Shown here one piece after another: positions 17,301 to 25,114 of a stretch of DNA of 64,000 nt. The stretch comes from JAHRAW01 sp965226545 (lineage in GTDB: Bacteria; Pseudomonadota; Gammaproteobacteria; Arenicellales; Poriferihabitantaceae), in the NCBI GenBank assembly GCA_965226545.1, contig OZ245364.1, positions 992,001 through 1,056,000 on the forward strand, written 5' to 3'. The position numbers and the translations under genes were made by a program. The notes beneath the pieces are model-generated. The model was not told the DNA's origin. It saw nothing but the letters and a program-made list of their open reading frames with translations, and did no database searches. Position 1 is the first letter of the stretch; the number at the start of each line of letters is the position of its first letter.

Positions 17301-18363
17301 CAAAGACAACGAAGACAAACTCGATTGGCGCGGCACGGTCAACGGCTTGCATCTCGGCTTCGATGTCAACGTGCATAAAAATGTGCTGTTTGGGCTGGCG
17401 TTCTCGCGCACAGACGGCAACATCGATTACACGCTCGGCGAAACCGCTGAAAAGGGCGAATATGAAATCACCATCAACAGCGTCTACCCGTATCTCAACT
17501 GGCAACTCAACGCCGCCAATGTCTGGGCAAGCGTCGGCAGCGGCTCGGGCGAAGTCGTAATCCGCCGCCCAAACGCCGCCGGCGCGGATAACGAATTCCG
17601 CAGCGACATCGATTTAATCGGCTTTGGCATGGGCGTCAGCAACGATGTCTCCGAACATTTCGAACTGCGCGCCGAATTGCGCGGCGGTGAATTCCAAATT
17701 CAAGGCGGCAATGAAAAGGATGTCAATCGCCTGCATGAACAACAAATCAAAACCAACACCGCGCGATTGTTGGCGCGTTGGCACGACACCAACGTGCGCG
17801 CCGACAGCAACTCGGCGTTTATGGAATTCGGCTTGCGCAGCGATGGCGGAGACGGCAGCACCGGCACCGCCGCCGAAGGCGCATTGGGCTGGAAACACTT
17901 CGGGCAAATCACCTCGCTGGAAATCGCCGCGCATGGCTTGTTTGGGCGGCGCGATTATCACGAATGGGGCGCGTATGGACAATTCCGCATGGCCAACGGC
18001 GCGGACGGGCAGGGCTTGGGGCTGCGGGTGCGCCCGAGTTATGGCGAAGCCGAACGCGAATTTGGGCGGCTGTGGGATACCGAACTCATCGGTGATTTGT
18101 CGCCGTCTGCGCTCGATAGCGATGATTATCAATGGCGCACCGAATCGCGATTGTCGTACGGCATCCAAAGCGCGCGCGGCTTGATTGCGCCGTTTGGCGA
18201 AATCGTCAGCGCGGATGACGACATCTATCGACTCGGCGTCGATTGGACTCCGCGCAATTTGTGGATGCGCCACATCGATTTAAACCTCACCGGCGAACAA
18301 CACAACCGCGAAAATAGCCTCGATGAAAGACGCGTGTTGTTGCAGGGTGAGGTGAAATTTTAA
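11311..18363 (+). CDS. Giant Ig-repeat autotransporter adhesin
   Basis: Probable surface adhesin of 2350 residues exported by the type V route. The N-terminus is an extended signal peptide (hydrophobic RLVFCVLALLMICGKAQAQ, cleavage likely after AQA near residue 50). The passenger is an array of Ig-like putative-Ig (He_PIG/cadherin-like) domains with recurring motifs such as NPGDQ, ISGTPT, TLPAATGG and ATDxNG. From about residue 1975 to the end is an autotransporter beta-barrel (SIWASGAVWGS, GLHLGFDV) that ends in the expected terminal Phe (LLQGEVKF). The ATG at 11311 has GAGG upstream. The gene follows the small-protein array in the same direction and is closed by a terminator at 18488. The ligand is unknown. 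Confidence 0.88.
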   Translation: MNPESIVTANSAAGAATIASSGLAVAPARWAVRLVFCVLALLMICGKAQAQNLASTFQVQQPDLTFVEGVSRTVRMTAATPGNFEGEALPLGRYHFYLGAAEAYHANFENLIRFPAGGVTFSASGVVLSFGSDMSEQTSAVSPGDTNYGINTFDPFYTTSTAGDNRLFVYDTISPAWNGTYTWANDGELDGEIGTTFTITVLPFAFPDGANPGDQILAKTEMATFTLGNIETTADIESYTLTAGGTVNGVAVAQRIITHGDTIISGAGGGLVYISESGAQTGGGVAAEGSLSGTPNVDADITLTYTAYAAGASKSFAFRIQLYGPSFPTPQENLAFTAGIASPPITFAPVRTSTESVTYTLTRIDGAAIPAAAFSIFRITDAVTEINSETALTVDDAGAYRLTATDNNGETATSDFTIAVSPPVAFPSDASPGNVVLFQGAAVTFSLGDAAGGQSPIVYTLTSNGNVIADGASLPFGTGSGTDVGITYIAGSPARILGTPGAINSPGITATYTVTDANGSTDNFEFNVISTSAAFPQPTNVVASYTVNEGAYTIDGVAEFDDAFTLPEVDFTAASATATYSSGGTLATGLTRTLNLISGTPTVAGAFTYLYIAHRTDVDTANVATFNYIAHVAAAPSFPANANPGDQTLLQGAAAVTVTLGNAVGGVAPYAYETLLIFSGGTQGGDELVAGSPPFEAVQAYIAATASTPAMVVMSYNIAAEYTFIHNVNDSHAVSAAFTFAFTIEPDAPKFAPQADLHFTAGHARSRDLVASPSGTAPLTYSFTQLDGTALPAGLEQHILADRLPRLQSTTALTEAMAGSYILTARDSASPALSGSVTFNVVVAPPLVAGANPGDTVVQVLQPFNVDMGKATGGRAPWQYEFYRNGGILGSGFGNDGVHYDLRGAGQPAHLHSSLGSGPLNPTTWRIQFRTIDANGASSEIAFVFRAVNAPTFGDGTSPPGSVNVTYTVNDPTRTSDDGSTSDAAIVLPAATGGAGGTTYSVEGTVPGLGLSIAEQTNGTAHLSGTPTTVGDYTFIRIGGDTNNQFGTYSVNIRVNERPSFVGAQPLLQTTLNIPLAEPLTLLAATNGSGDFSYTLDASLPTGLTFSGRTISGTPTVAADARTFDFTMSAVDAHGVTASNTLPFKLEIIPALAFVTPPMERFAFLYDRNVAYTLPAVSNGTEPYTYSVSNLPSTGLAFDTSSLELSGTIVSTIGGNYNYTAEYKVVDAAGTEVTAPIAIGGFGAINFDGMLGTALNNGYSFRSGTAANIQLPEAAAGTSTKTYSLTEGASFGAAQFNQDGIAFNPANRRITGTPNNNAEVNYALTYHATDIAGGNTSISTHTNVFIAAQLRFLRAADSASVSTFSSINLTLPQVENSVGTVAYLLGELVGGTVNYSSYTLPGTGATQVTFISNTSPQTIGGITDGTVSAQTFVYTATDNYDGESVSTTFTIAVNESPAFSGSPFVVTYTLGEDTFTRGGIQYNELTLPAATEGVSTGSGTAGYTRDGNLPRGLTASSDSGIALGVGVEGGEIIITGRPSTSGDFIFYRIATDSLGEPGTFTLNIHVAERPAFVDEFETIGFTVGKNDTEHTLPEASGGAGILTYNLDSLDLPAGLTVNLTERTISGMPTEATTQQRTWRATDINGVQAPGRFTLRVAAAFTEIVESDELTAEIEVGESVDVPGGTGGQGPYSFTVIDANDLTEGVEIAVDGTLINTPIFATTAVGTAGEDLIDVVSYTVTDANGAEVTVTYEITYDPIAAPESEREYVIPTGSETIIDLSNAFTVAGGGKRTFALIADSADSGQSASGLRTAAAFVPAESVEVASGLTFDPATQRLTSDGSFGDGTEPTLTYKFVATFTVGTYIIGTGDETVTSDEEVTITLSIDRADELTPINTQVLSKFAAASVAGTLGAITDRIATANIAVPEFSIGGKSPQAALAHGAQLYVNDRENFDRAKLIGNSRFVMPITAAGDPSQSIWASGAVWGSANYRSIDGDANKDNEDKLDWRGTVNGLHLGFDVNVHKNVLFGLAFSRTDGNIDYTLGETAEKGEYEITINSVYPYLNWQLNAANVWASVGSGSGEVVIRRPNAAGADNEFRSDIDLIGFGMGVSNDVSEHFELRAELRGGEFQIQGGNEKDVNRLHEQQIKTNTARLLARWHDTNVRADSNSAFMEFGLRSDGGDGSTGTAAEGALGWKHFGQITSLEIAAHGLFGRRDYHEWGAYGQFRMANGADGQGLGLRVRPSYGEAEREFGRLWDTELIGDLSPSALDSDDYQWRTESRLSYGIQSARGLIAPFGEIVSADDDIYRLGVDWTPRNLWMRHIDLNLTGEQHNRENSLDERRVLLQGEVKF

Positions 18364-18487
18364 TCTGCGGCTGGTATAGTCGCCTGCTGTATTGATTTCG
18401 ATTGCCAACTTTATTGCGGTGTCGCGCAGTTAACTTCGCCTGCACCGCTGAACCAATGAATTGCTGAAAAGCGATTCGCCGATTGGA

Positions 18488-18522
18488 CCCGCCGTCCCCT
18501 CCGTAGACGGCGGGTTTTTTTT
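18488..18522 (+). terminator. Rho-independent terminator after the autotransporter gene
   Basis: A perfect 9-bp stem, CCCGCCGTC with GACGGCGGG, a 9-base loop and a run of eight T residues. It lies 125 bases after the stop codon and isolates the accessory region from the next gene. Confidence 0.88.
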
Positions 18523-18544
18523 ATTTATCTTTATGCGGTGCAGT

Positions 18545-18620
18545 GGTAAGTTACCAGTGACAAGTTAACTTGTTAAGTGCCGACAACACAAACGAGTTAA
18601 GTGCGACAACCCAAACGAGG
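18545..18620. repeat. Short-word array before the FAD dehydrogenase gene
   Basis: Variants of AAGTTACCAGTGACAAGTTAAC and AAGTGCGACAACCCAAACGAG recur here. No clear promoter. Confidence 0.5.
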
Positions 18621-18627
18621 TTAACCA

Positions 18628-20061
18628 ATGTTGCAAACCAACGGCAACGGCGACATCAAGAGTAACGTCAACCACGGCGCCAACCACGCCGCCGCCATCG
18701 CAGCCCTGCGCGATGCATTTGGCGCGCGATTGTTGACGGCGGATTCGGTGCGCGAACAATACGGCAAGGATGAATCCTTTCATCGCGGCTATCCGCCGGA
18801 TGCGGTGGTGCGTCCGCGCGACAAAACCGAAGTGCAAACCATTGTGCGCATTTGCGCGGCGCGACTGGCGCCTATCATCGCCTATGGCGCGGGCACTTCG
18901 CTCGAGGGCAATGTCGCGGCGTTGCGCGGCGGGGTGTGCATCGATTTTTCGCAGATGAACAACATCCTGGCGGTCAATGCCGATGATTTTGATGCGGTGG
19001 TGCAGCCCGGCGTAACCCGCCGCCAACTGAATGCGCATCTTAAGGACAGCGGCTTGTTTTTCTCGGTCGACCCCGGCGCCGATGCATCGCTCGGCGGAAT
19101 GGCCGCAACGCGCGCCTCCGGCACCAACACCGTGCGCTATGGTTCGATGCGCGAAAATGTCATCAACATCGAAGCGGTAATGGCGAACGGCGAATTGATT
19201 CGCACCGCCAACCGCGCGCGCAAATCCGCCGCCGGCTATGATTTAACTCGATTGTTAATCGGCAGCGAAGGCACCTTGGCGGTGTTCACCGAATTAACCG
19301 TGCGCCTGCATCCGACGCCCGAATCGACCGCGGCGGCGGTGTGCGTGTTTGCCGATATTGGTCGCGCGGTGCAATGCGTTACGCAAATTATGCAATACGG
19401 CATGGGCGTGGCGCGCATCGAATTGTTGGATGAATTGACCGTCAAAAGTTTAAATCGCTACGCCAACCCGCCGCAACCCTTCATCGAATCGCCGACTTTA
19501 TTTTTCGAATTTCACGGCAGCCAACACGGCGTCGGCGAACAAGCCGAACTGGCCGAACAAATCGCCGCCGAACACGGCGGCGGCGATTTCCAATGGAGTC
19601 AAAACGCCGAACAACGCCGCAAACTGTGGCGCGCCCGCCACGATGTCGCCTATGCCGGCAAAGGGCTGCACCCAAAAGGGCGGATTTGGGCGACCGATGT
19701 GTGCGTGCCGATAACGCGATTGGCGGAATGCATCGCCCAAACCCAACGCGATATTAATGAAAGCCGATTGCTTGCGCCGATAGTCGGGCATGTCGGCGAC
19801 GGCAATTTTCATCTGCTGCTGTTGGTCGACCACGACGACTTGGATGAAGTCGCGCGCGCCGAAGCGTTGCATGAACGAATGGTGATGCGCGCGTTGGCGA
19901 TGGACGGCACCTGCACCGGCGAACACGGCATCGGCTTTGGTAAAATTGATTTCATGCGCAGCGAACACGGCGCGGCGATCGAACCAATGCGCGCCATCAA
20001 ACGCGCCCTCGACCCGCATAACTTGATGAACCCCGGCAAAATTTTTGCGATGTCGGCGTGA
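18628..20061 (+). CDS. FAD-linked D-lactate/glycolate dehydrogenase family protein
   Basis: Probably oxidises D-lactate or a related 2-hydroxy acid and passes electrons to cytochrome or quinone. The 477-residue product has an N-terminal FAD-binding type 4 (PCMH) domain (YGAGTSLEGNVAA, PGADASLGGMAATRASGTN, GSEGTLAVFTELTVRLHP) and a C-terminal FAD-oxidase domain with GHVGDGNFH, CTGEHGIG and the terminal DPHNLMNPGKIF. This matches cytochrome-type D-lactate dehydrogenase and GlcD; which substrate it prefers cannot be told from sequence alone. GAGG lies 9 bases before the ATG. No GlcE/GlcF genes are adjacent, which favours a single-subunit enzyme. Confidence 0.88.
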   Translation: MLQTNGNGDIKSNVNHGANHAAAIAALRDAFGARLLTADSVREQYGKDESFHRGYPPDAVVRPRDKTEVQTIVRICAARLAPIIAYGAGTSLEGNVAALRGGVCIDFSQMNNILAVNADDFDAVVQPGVTRRQLNAHLKDSGLFFSVDPGADASLGGMAATRASGTNTVRYGSMRENVINIEAVMANGELIRTANRARKSAAGYDLTRLLIGSEGTLAVFTELTVRLHPTPESTAAAVCVFADIGRAVQCVTQIMQYGMGVARIELLDELTVKSLNRYANPPQPFIESPTLFFEFHGSQHGVGEQAELAEQIAAEHGGGDFQWSQNAEQRRKLWRARHDVAYAGKGLHPKGRIWATDVCVPITRLAECIAQTQRDINESRLLAPIVGHVGDGNFHLLLLVDHDDLDEVARAEALHERMVMRALAMDGTCTGEHGIGFGKIDFMRSEHGAAIEPMRAIKRALDPHNLMNPGKIFAMSA

Positions 20062-20142
20062 TGTTGTAATGTCGTAATGTTGGCGGTGCAACTGTCAATG
20101 CAACTGTTTTCATTAACCTGTTAACCCAACAACTCGAATCCA

Positions 20143-20655
20143 ATGGCAAATAATAAAACACTCGAAGCCGCCGAAGTAAAACTCCCCGCCGAAGGCGGTT
20201 GCGCTTGCGCGGCGATTCGCTATCGCATCACGCGCGCGCCGATGTTTGTGAATTGTTGCCATTGCGGTTGGTGTCGGCGCGAAAGCGGCGCGGCGTTTGC
20301 GGTCAATGCGATTATCGAAACCGCCGCCATCGAAGTGTTAAGCGGTGCGCCGTTGCGCGCGCAATTGCCGAGCGAAAGCGGGCGCGGGCAGGCGGTGTTG
20401 CGTTGCGGCGAATGCGGCGTGGCGTTGTGGAGCCATTATGGCGGCGTCGGCGATGCGGTTGCATTTGTGCGCGCCGGCACATTGGATGCACCGCAGGCGA
20501 TTCGTCCGGATATGCATATTTACACCGAATTTAAATTGCCGTGGCTGACGCTCGATGATTCGATTGCATCGACCGCCGGCTATTATCGCCGCCGCGAATG
20601 TTGGTCGGCGGAAAGTTTGGCGCGGTGGGATGCCGTGCTTGCGGCGGCTTCATAA
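20143..20655 (+). CDS. GFA/CENP-V family zinc-binding protein
   Basis: A 170-residue member of the glutathione-dependent formaldehyde-activating (GFA) fold family. The zinc ligands are visible: CAC in GGCACAAIRY, the CCHCGWC cluster and CGEC near residue 88. Many members have no proven formaldehyde activity, so the catalytic role is left open. It stands alone between the FAD dehydrogenase and the liv operon. Low-complexity residues are absent apart from a short N-terminal lead. Confidence 0.82.
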   Translation: MANNKTLEAAEVKLPAEGGCACAAIRYRITRAPMFVNCCHCGWCRRESGAAFAVNAIIETAAIEVLSGAPLRAQLPSESGRGQAVLRCGECGVALWSHYGGVGDAVAFVRAGTLDAPQAIRPDMHIYTEFKLPWLTLDDSIASTAGYYRRRECWSAESLARWDAVLAAAS

Positions 20656-20830
20656 GTAACTTCGACTTCGACGACATTGCAAACGTGCGCTGCGCCGCTT
20701 GCAAATTGGCGTGCAAGGCGAGTATAGTTTTTAATTGTTATTTACACCTTGTATCCGTAACGTTATTTGTGCCATTAACTTGTAACGTTGCGATTAATTA
20801 TTGATTCACCATATCCACCGGAGATTAATG

Positions 20831-22150
20831 ATGAAAACCAAATTTAAGTTAAGTGTCAATTCCATCTTCCGTTTTATTAACGATGTTGTCGGTTGCGCCA
20901 ACGTTAACCGCATCATCAACATTAACGCAAAACGCGCCTTGTTGGGCGTCTTTGTTTTGTGCGGCGGGTTGCAATCGGTTGGCGCGCACGCGGCTTGCGA
21001 TGAGATAACGCTCGGCGCGGCGATTTCGTTGACCGGCAAATACGCGACCAACGGCATCCACGCCAAAAACGGCTACGACTACGCGATTGACAAAATCAAT
21101 CAAGCCGGCGGCGTCACGGTCAAAGGCAAATGCCACAACTTCAAAGCCGTTTATTACGACGATGAATCCAAAGGCGACCGCGGCGCAACCTTGGCTGAAC
21201 GGTTAATCAATCAGGACAAAGTGCAATACATGCTCGGCCCGTATTCATCCGGTTTGGTCAAGGCGATTGCGCCGGTGACCGAAAAATATCGCATCCCGAT
21301 GGTCGAAGCCGAAGGCGCTTCGCGTTCATTGTTTAACAAAGGCTATCGATATTTGTTTGCGGTGCTGTCGACATCCGAACAATATCTCGCCTCGGCGATT
21401 ACTTTGGCGGCGGAGAAAGCCGAAGAGAACGGCAAAAAACCGTCGTCGGTTAAGGTGGCGGTGGCGGTGGAAAATGATCCGTTCTCGCTCGACATTCGCG
21501 CCGGGGTGTTGGAAGACGCCGCCAGATACGGCATGAAAATCATCATCGATGAAAAACTGCCGCGCGATTTATCCGACATGAGCGCAATTTTGTTGAAGGT
21601 TAAAGTCGCGCGCCCCGATGTGTTGATTGTCAGCGGGCATTCCAAAGGCGCGGCGACCGCGGTGCGGCAAATCGGCGAACAACGAATCAATGTGCCGATG
21701 ATTGCAATGACGCATTGCGAAGCCGCCGATGTCGTCGGCAAATTCGGCAAAAGCGCAAACGATATTTTATGCGCAACCCAATGGGCTGAAACGTTGTCGT
21801 ATAAAGATCCGATTTTCGGCAGCGCACCGCAATACGACAGTCGCTTTAAAAAAGCCTATCCGGAATACGCCAACAAAACCGTGCCGTATCAAACCGCGCA
21901 AGCCTCGGCCGCGGTGTATGTGTTTAAGGATGCATTCGAACGCGCCGGCTCGCTCGATAAGGAAGCGGTGCGCGATGCGATTGCGGAAACTGATTTGATG
22001 ACCTTTTACGGGCCGATTCGTTTCGCCAAAACCGGCAACAACATCGCCAAACCGATGGTGCTGCGGCAGGTGCAAAACGGCAAATACAATGTGGTCGCGC
22101 CGTCTGCGTTTGCATCGCATCAACTGAATTGGCCGCGTAAGCCGCAATAA
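20831..22150 (+). CDS. livK: Branched-chain amino acid-type ABC transporter, substrate-binding protein
   Basis: A periplasmic binding protein of the Leu/Ile/Val (type I PBP) family that delivers ligand to the LivHM-GF importer. The 439-residue precursor has an unusually long N-terminal region with the hydrophobic core LLGVFVLCGG and likely cleavage near AHAA at about residue 47, then the mature start CDEITLGAAISLTGKYA, a YYDDES segment and the GPYSS binding loop. The ATG at 20831 has GGAG 7 bases upstream; an ATG one codon earlier is possible. Ligand could be branched-chain amino acids or another amino acid or amide. Confidence 0.88.
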   Translation: MKTKFKLSVNSIFRFINDVVGCANVNRIININAKRALLGVFVLCGGLQSVGAHAACDEITLGAAISLTGKYATNGIHAKNGYDYAIDKINQAGGVTVKGKCHNFKAVYYDDESKGDRGATLAERLINQDKVQYMLGPYSSGLVKAIAPVTEKYRIPMVEAEGASRSLFNKGYRYLFAVLSTSEQYLASAITLAAEKAEENGKKPSSVKVAVAVENDPFSLDIRAGVLEDAARYGMKIIIDEKLPRDLSDMSAILLKVKVARPDVLIVSGHSKGAATAVRQIGEQRINVPMIAMTHCEAADVVGKFGKSANDILCATQWAETLSYKDPIFGSAPQYDSRFKKAYPEYANKTVPYQTAQASAAVYVFKDAFERAGSLDKEAVRDAIAETDLMTFYGPIRFAKTGNNIAKPMVLRQVQNGKYNVVAPSAFASHQLNWPRKPQ

Positions 22151-22204
22151 TCGTCGACTCATTCGAACTCGTTTCGATTCGACGCATCTCGACGCGCGTG
22201 TGCA

Positions 22205-22312
22205 GGCGTTAAGTTAAGTATTAAGTTAAGTGCGAATAAGTTAATTCGTTAACTTCACGGATTAACTTCGCGACTTAATTTTGCGAATTAACTTCGCATC
22301 ACTTAACTTAAC
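22205..22312. repeat. TTAACTTCGC/TTAAGTTAAG array between livK and livH
   Basis: The gap holds about ten degenerate copies of GTTAAGTTAAGT and GCGAATTAACTTC words in both orientations, so parts of it can fold on themselves. It may influence the usual drop in expression between binding protein and permease genes; this is inference. Confidence 0.6.
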
Positions 22313-22359
22313 GCCGCGCGTCTTTGCGCCAACCACGCATCGTTTCGTCAAAAAAATTA

Positions 22360-23271
22360 ATGGAACAAATCGCCGCCAACTTCGCGCTGTTGTTGCAGTA
22401 TCCGGTCATCAACGTCAAAATTATTGTTGACGGCTTGATGATTGGTTCGCTGTTTGCGCTTGCCGCCTACGGCTTGGCGTTGGTGTGGGGCGTGATGAAT
22501 GTGAAAAATTTGGCGCAAGGCGATTTTGTCATCGCCGGCGGCTATGTCGCTTGGTGGCTGGCTGGCAAGGGGCTGCCGCCGTTGTTGGGCGTGCCGGTTG
22601 CATTTGTGGTGCTGTGGGCGGTTGGGTGGTTGAGTTATAAACTCATCATCGCGCGGGTGATTGAACGCGATTTGTTCACCTCGTTGCTGGCGACCTTCGG
22701 CTTGGCGATAGTCATCGCGCAAGTGTTAAATCTGCTGTTCGGTTCGGATACGCAAAGCGTCAAACTGCCGTACGACACGCTGTACTTTTTGGACGGCTTC
22801 GTCGATGTGCCGATTGCAAAGTTAATCGGCGTGTTGCTCGTCGCCGGGCTGGCGATTGGCGTGATTGTGTTCATTAAAAAAAGCCGCATCGGTCAGGCGA
22901 TTCGCGCGACCGCACAAGATGCGCGCGCCGCGCGCGTGCTTGGCATCGACACCGAAAAAGTCTATGCATTCACCTTCTCGCTCAACACCGCCATTTGCGG
23001 CGCGGCTGGCGCGATTATTGTGATGGTGTGGTTGGTGCAGCCGTTCTACGGCATCTCGTATTCGATACGCGCGTTTGTCATCGTCACCGCCGCCGGGCTT
23101 GGCAACCTGCCGGGCGTCATCGCTGCCGGGCTTGGCATGGGCGCGTTGGAACAATACGGCGCGCATATTTTTGGCATCGGCTATCAACAAGCGGTCGCGG
23201 TGATGTTGTTGTTGCTGGTGTTGGTGGTGCGGTTGATACAACAACGCACCAAACGACAAAGTTTGCAATGA
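22360..23271 (+). CDS. livH: Branched-chain amino acid-type ABC permease LivH
   Basis: Inner-membrane permease subunit of the importer, 303 residues, about eight hydrophobic segments. Family signatures are GLMIGSLFALAAYGLALVWG, the NLAQGDFVIAGGY motif near residue 48 and RATAQDARAARVLGID, the loop that contacts the ATPase. The ATG at 22360 was chosen because the upstream in-frame stretch is not family-like. It is followed 15 bases later by the LysE-type gene. Confidence 0.92.
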   Translation: MEQIAANFALLLQYPVINVKIIVDGLMIGSLFALAAYGLALVWGVMNVKNLAQGDFVIAGGYVAWWLAGKGLPPLLGVPVAFVVLWAVGWLSYKLIIARVIERDLFTSLLATFGLAIVIAQVLNLLFGSDTQSVKLPYDTLYFLDGFVDVPIAKLIGVLLVAGLAIGVIVFIKKSRIGQAIRATAQDARAARVLGIDTEKVYAFTFSLNTAICGAAGAIIVMVWLVQPFYGISYSIRAFVIVTAAGLGNLPGVIAAGLGMGALEQYGAHIFGIGYQQAVAVMLLLLVLVVRLIQQRTKRQSLQ

Positions 23272-23286
23272 TTCGCGGCGGACAAT

Positions 23287-23937
23287 ATGGCGCTTGACAT
23301 TTATCTCGGGTTTGTAATGGCAACCATTGTGGTGGTGACCCTGCCGGGCCCCACCAGTTTGTTGGTGGCGACGCAAACCATCGCGCACGGCCGGCGCGCG
23401 ACCGCGCCGTTGCTGTTGGGCGTTATGTGCGGCGACGGTGTCGCGGTGTTTGTATGCATGTTTGGCATCGGCGCGTTGTTGTTGGCGTCGGCGCTGTGGT
23501 TTGGCGCGGTCAAATGGATTGGCGCGGCGTATTTAATTTATCTCGGCGTGACCACCTGGCGCGGCGCGCGCGATGCCGATGTCGATACTGATGTCGATGC
23601 CGATGTAGACGCGGATGATGCCGCGCATAAAAAACCGCGCGCATTCTTTTTGCATGCGTTTGTGGTCACCGCTTTCAATCCCAAGGGCTTGATGTTTTTC
23701 ATTGCATTTTTGCCGCAATTCGTCACGCCGGCGGCCGGCAATGTCAATTTGCAATTGGTGATTCTTGCCGTGACATTTATTCTGCTTGGTTCAACCAACG
23801 CGTTTATGTATTCCTTTTTTGCCGCACGCGTGCGCGGGTTGTTAAGCGACAAAACCGTGCGCCGTCGAGTTGACCGAATCGGCGGCGGCGCGTTAATCGG
23901 CGCCGGGTTGTGGGCGGCAACGCTGCAGCGCGCCTAA
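23287..23937 (+). CDS. LysE/RhtB-family amino acid exporter within the liv operon
   Basis: A 216-residue inner-membrane exporter of the LysE/RhtB superfamily: N-terminal TLPGPTSLLVATQTIAHGRR, about six hydrophobic segments, C-terminal GGGALIGAGLW. Between transmembrane segments 3 and 4 is an Asp/Val/Ala run (about residues 97-113, bases 23575-23625) made of GATGTC-like hexamers. It sits between livH and livM with a 15-base gap before it and 1 base after it, so it is part of the import operon; it may relieve amino acid overload. The substrate is not predictable. Confidence 0.86.
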   Translation: MALDIYLGFVMATIVVVTLPGPTSLLVATQTIAHGRRATAPLLLGVMCGDGVAVFVCMFGIGALLLASALWFGAVKWIGAAYLIYLGVTTWRGARDADVDTDVDADVDADDAAHKKPRAFFLHAFVVTAFNPKGLMFFIAFLPQFVTPAAGNVNLQLVILAVTFILLGSTNAFMYSFFAARVRGLLSDKTVRRRVDRIGGGALIGAGLWAATLQRA

Positions 23938-23938
23938 A

Positions 23939-24973
23939 ATGCCTAAGCGCAAAATCATTTTATATGCGGTGCTGTGCGCGGCGATTATCGTTGCGCCGTT
24001 TGCATTGCCGGATTTCCGCACGCAGTTGGCGACCTTGTGGCTGATGATTATCGTCGCGCTCACTTGGGACATGACCGGCGGGCAGATGGGCTACAACTCG
24101 CTCGGCAACATCACCTTCTACGGCATCGGCATGTATGTCGCCGCGTTGATAACCATCGCGCCGGTTTATGATGTCGCCGAATACACCGGCGCCTTCGGCG
24201 GCGGCGTGCATGCATTCAGCGATGCGCAATACTTTCGCGGGATGTTGTTCGGCATCCTCGGCGCCGGCGCATTTTGCGCGTTGTGCGCGGTGTTGATTGG
24301 CTATGTCACCTTTGGTTTGCGCGGGCCATATTTTGCAATCGGCACCTTGGGCGTTGCGATTGCCGTCGGCGAATTGGTGTCGAATTGGGATTGGGTCGGC
24401 GGCGGGCAGGGCATTTCCTTGCCGGTGTATCCGGGCGATTTGAACGACGGCAAACTGTTGTTTTATTTTTTATACGCCGGCGCCGGCGTGGTGTTGTTTT
24501 TATTTTTGCGCCGGTTGTATACCACGCGTTTTGGCGCGGCGATTAACGCGATTCGCGACGACGAAGAAAAAGCCGAAGCGATGGGCGTGCATACCTTGCG
24601 CTATAAACTCGCGACTTGGTCGTTGGCGGCGTTTTTTGTCGGCGTCGCCGGCGCGATTTCGGCGTTTCAATTGATTCATTTCGAACCGCTCGAGACCGCA
24701 TTCCAAACCATCAATCTCGGCATCTTTATGGTGGTGTGTGTGTTGCTCGGCGGCAAAGGCACTTTATGGGGGCCGGTGTTGGGCGCGGTGTTGTTTCATT
24801 TCTTTAAGGAAGTTACTTGGAATTATCTGCTCGGCTGGCAATGGGTTGCATTGGGCGCGTTGATTATTGTCACTGTGGTGTATTTTCAAGACGGCGTGTT
24901 GGGGTGGCTGATGCATCGCAAACCGCATTGGTTTGGCGTGCAGGTCGAACCGCGCGATGTTTCATCGAATTAA
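23939..24973 (+). CDS. livM: Branched-chain amino acid-type ABC permease LivM
   Basis: Second permease subunit, 344 residues, with LivM-family motifs LTWDMTGGQMGYNSLGNITF, GLRGPYFAIGTLGVA and the cytoplasmic loop AINAIRDDEEKAEAMGV that docks on the ATPase. The ATG at 23939 comes one base after the LysE stop codon. A short C-terminal extension follows the last membrane segment. It pairs with LivH. Confidence 0.92.
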   Translation: MPKRKIILYAVLCAAIIVAPFALPDFRTQLATLWLMIIVALTWDMTGGQMGYNSLGNITFYGIGMYVAALITIAPVYDVAEYTGAFGGGVHAFSDAQYFRGMLFGILGAGAFCALCAVLIGYVTFGLRGPYFAIGTLGVAIAVGELVSNWDWVGGGQGISLPVYPGDLNDGKLLFYFLYAGAGVVLFLFLRRLYTTRFGAAINAIRDDEEKAEAMGVHTLRYKLATWSLAAFFVGVAGAISAFQLIHFEPLETAFQTINLGIFMVVCVLLGGKGTLWGPVLGAVLFHFFKEVTWNYLLGWQWVALGALIIVTVVYFQDGVLGWLMHRKPHWFGVQVEPRDVSSN

Positions 24974-25085
24974 TTTCGAATTAATTTCGAGTTAACTTCG
25001 GGTTAACTTCGAGTGAATTAAGTTCATTAAGTTAATTAAGTTAAGCGCACCTTAATCACAAATTAGTTACACCTTAATCACGGTC
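24972..25085. repeat. TTAACTTCGAGTTAA array between livM and livG
   Basis: A string of AATTTCGAGTTAACTTCGGGTTAAC, AAGTTAATTAAGTTAAG and CACCTTAATCACA variants. It belongs to the same intergenic family as elsewhere in the window. Confidence 0.6.
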
Positions 25086-25114
25086 AATCACAAGCAATCA
25101 TTTGCGGGGCGACG

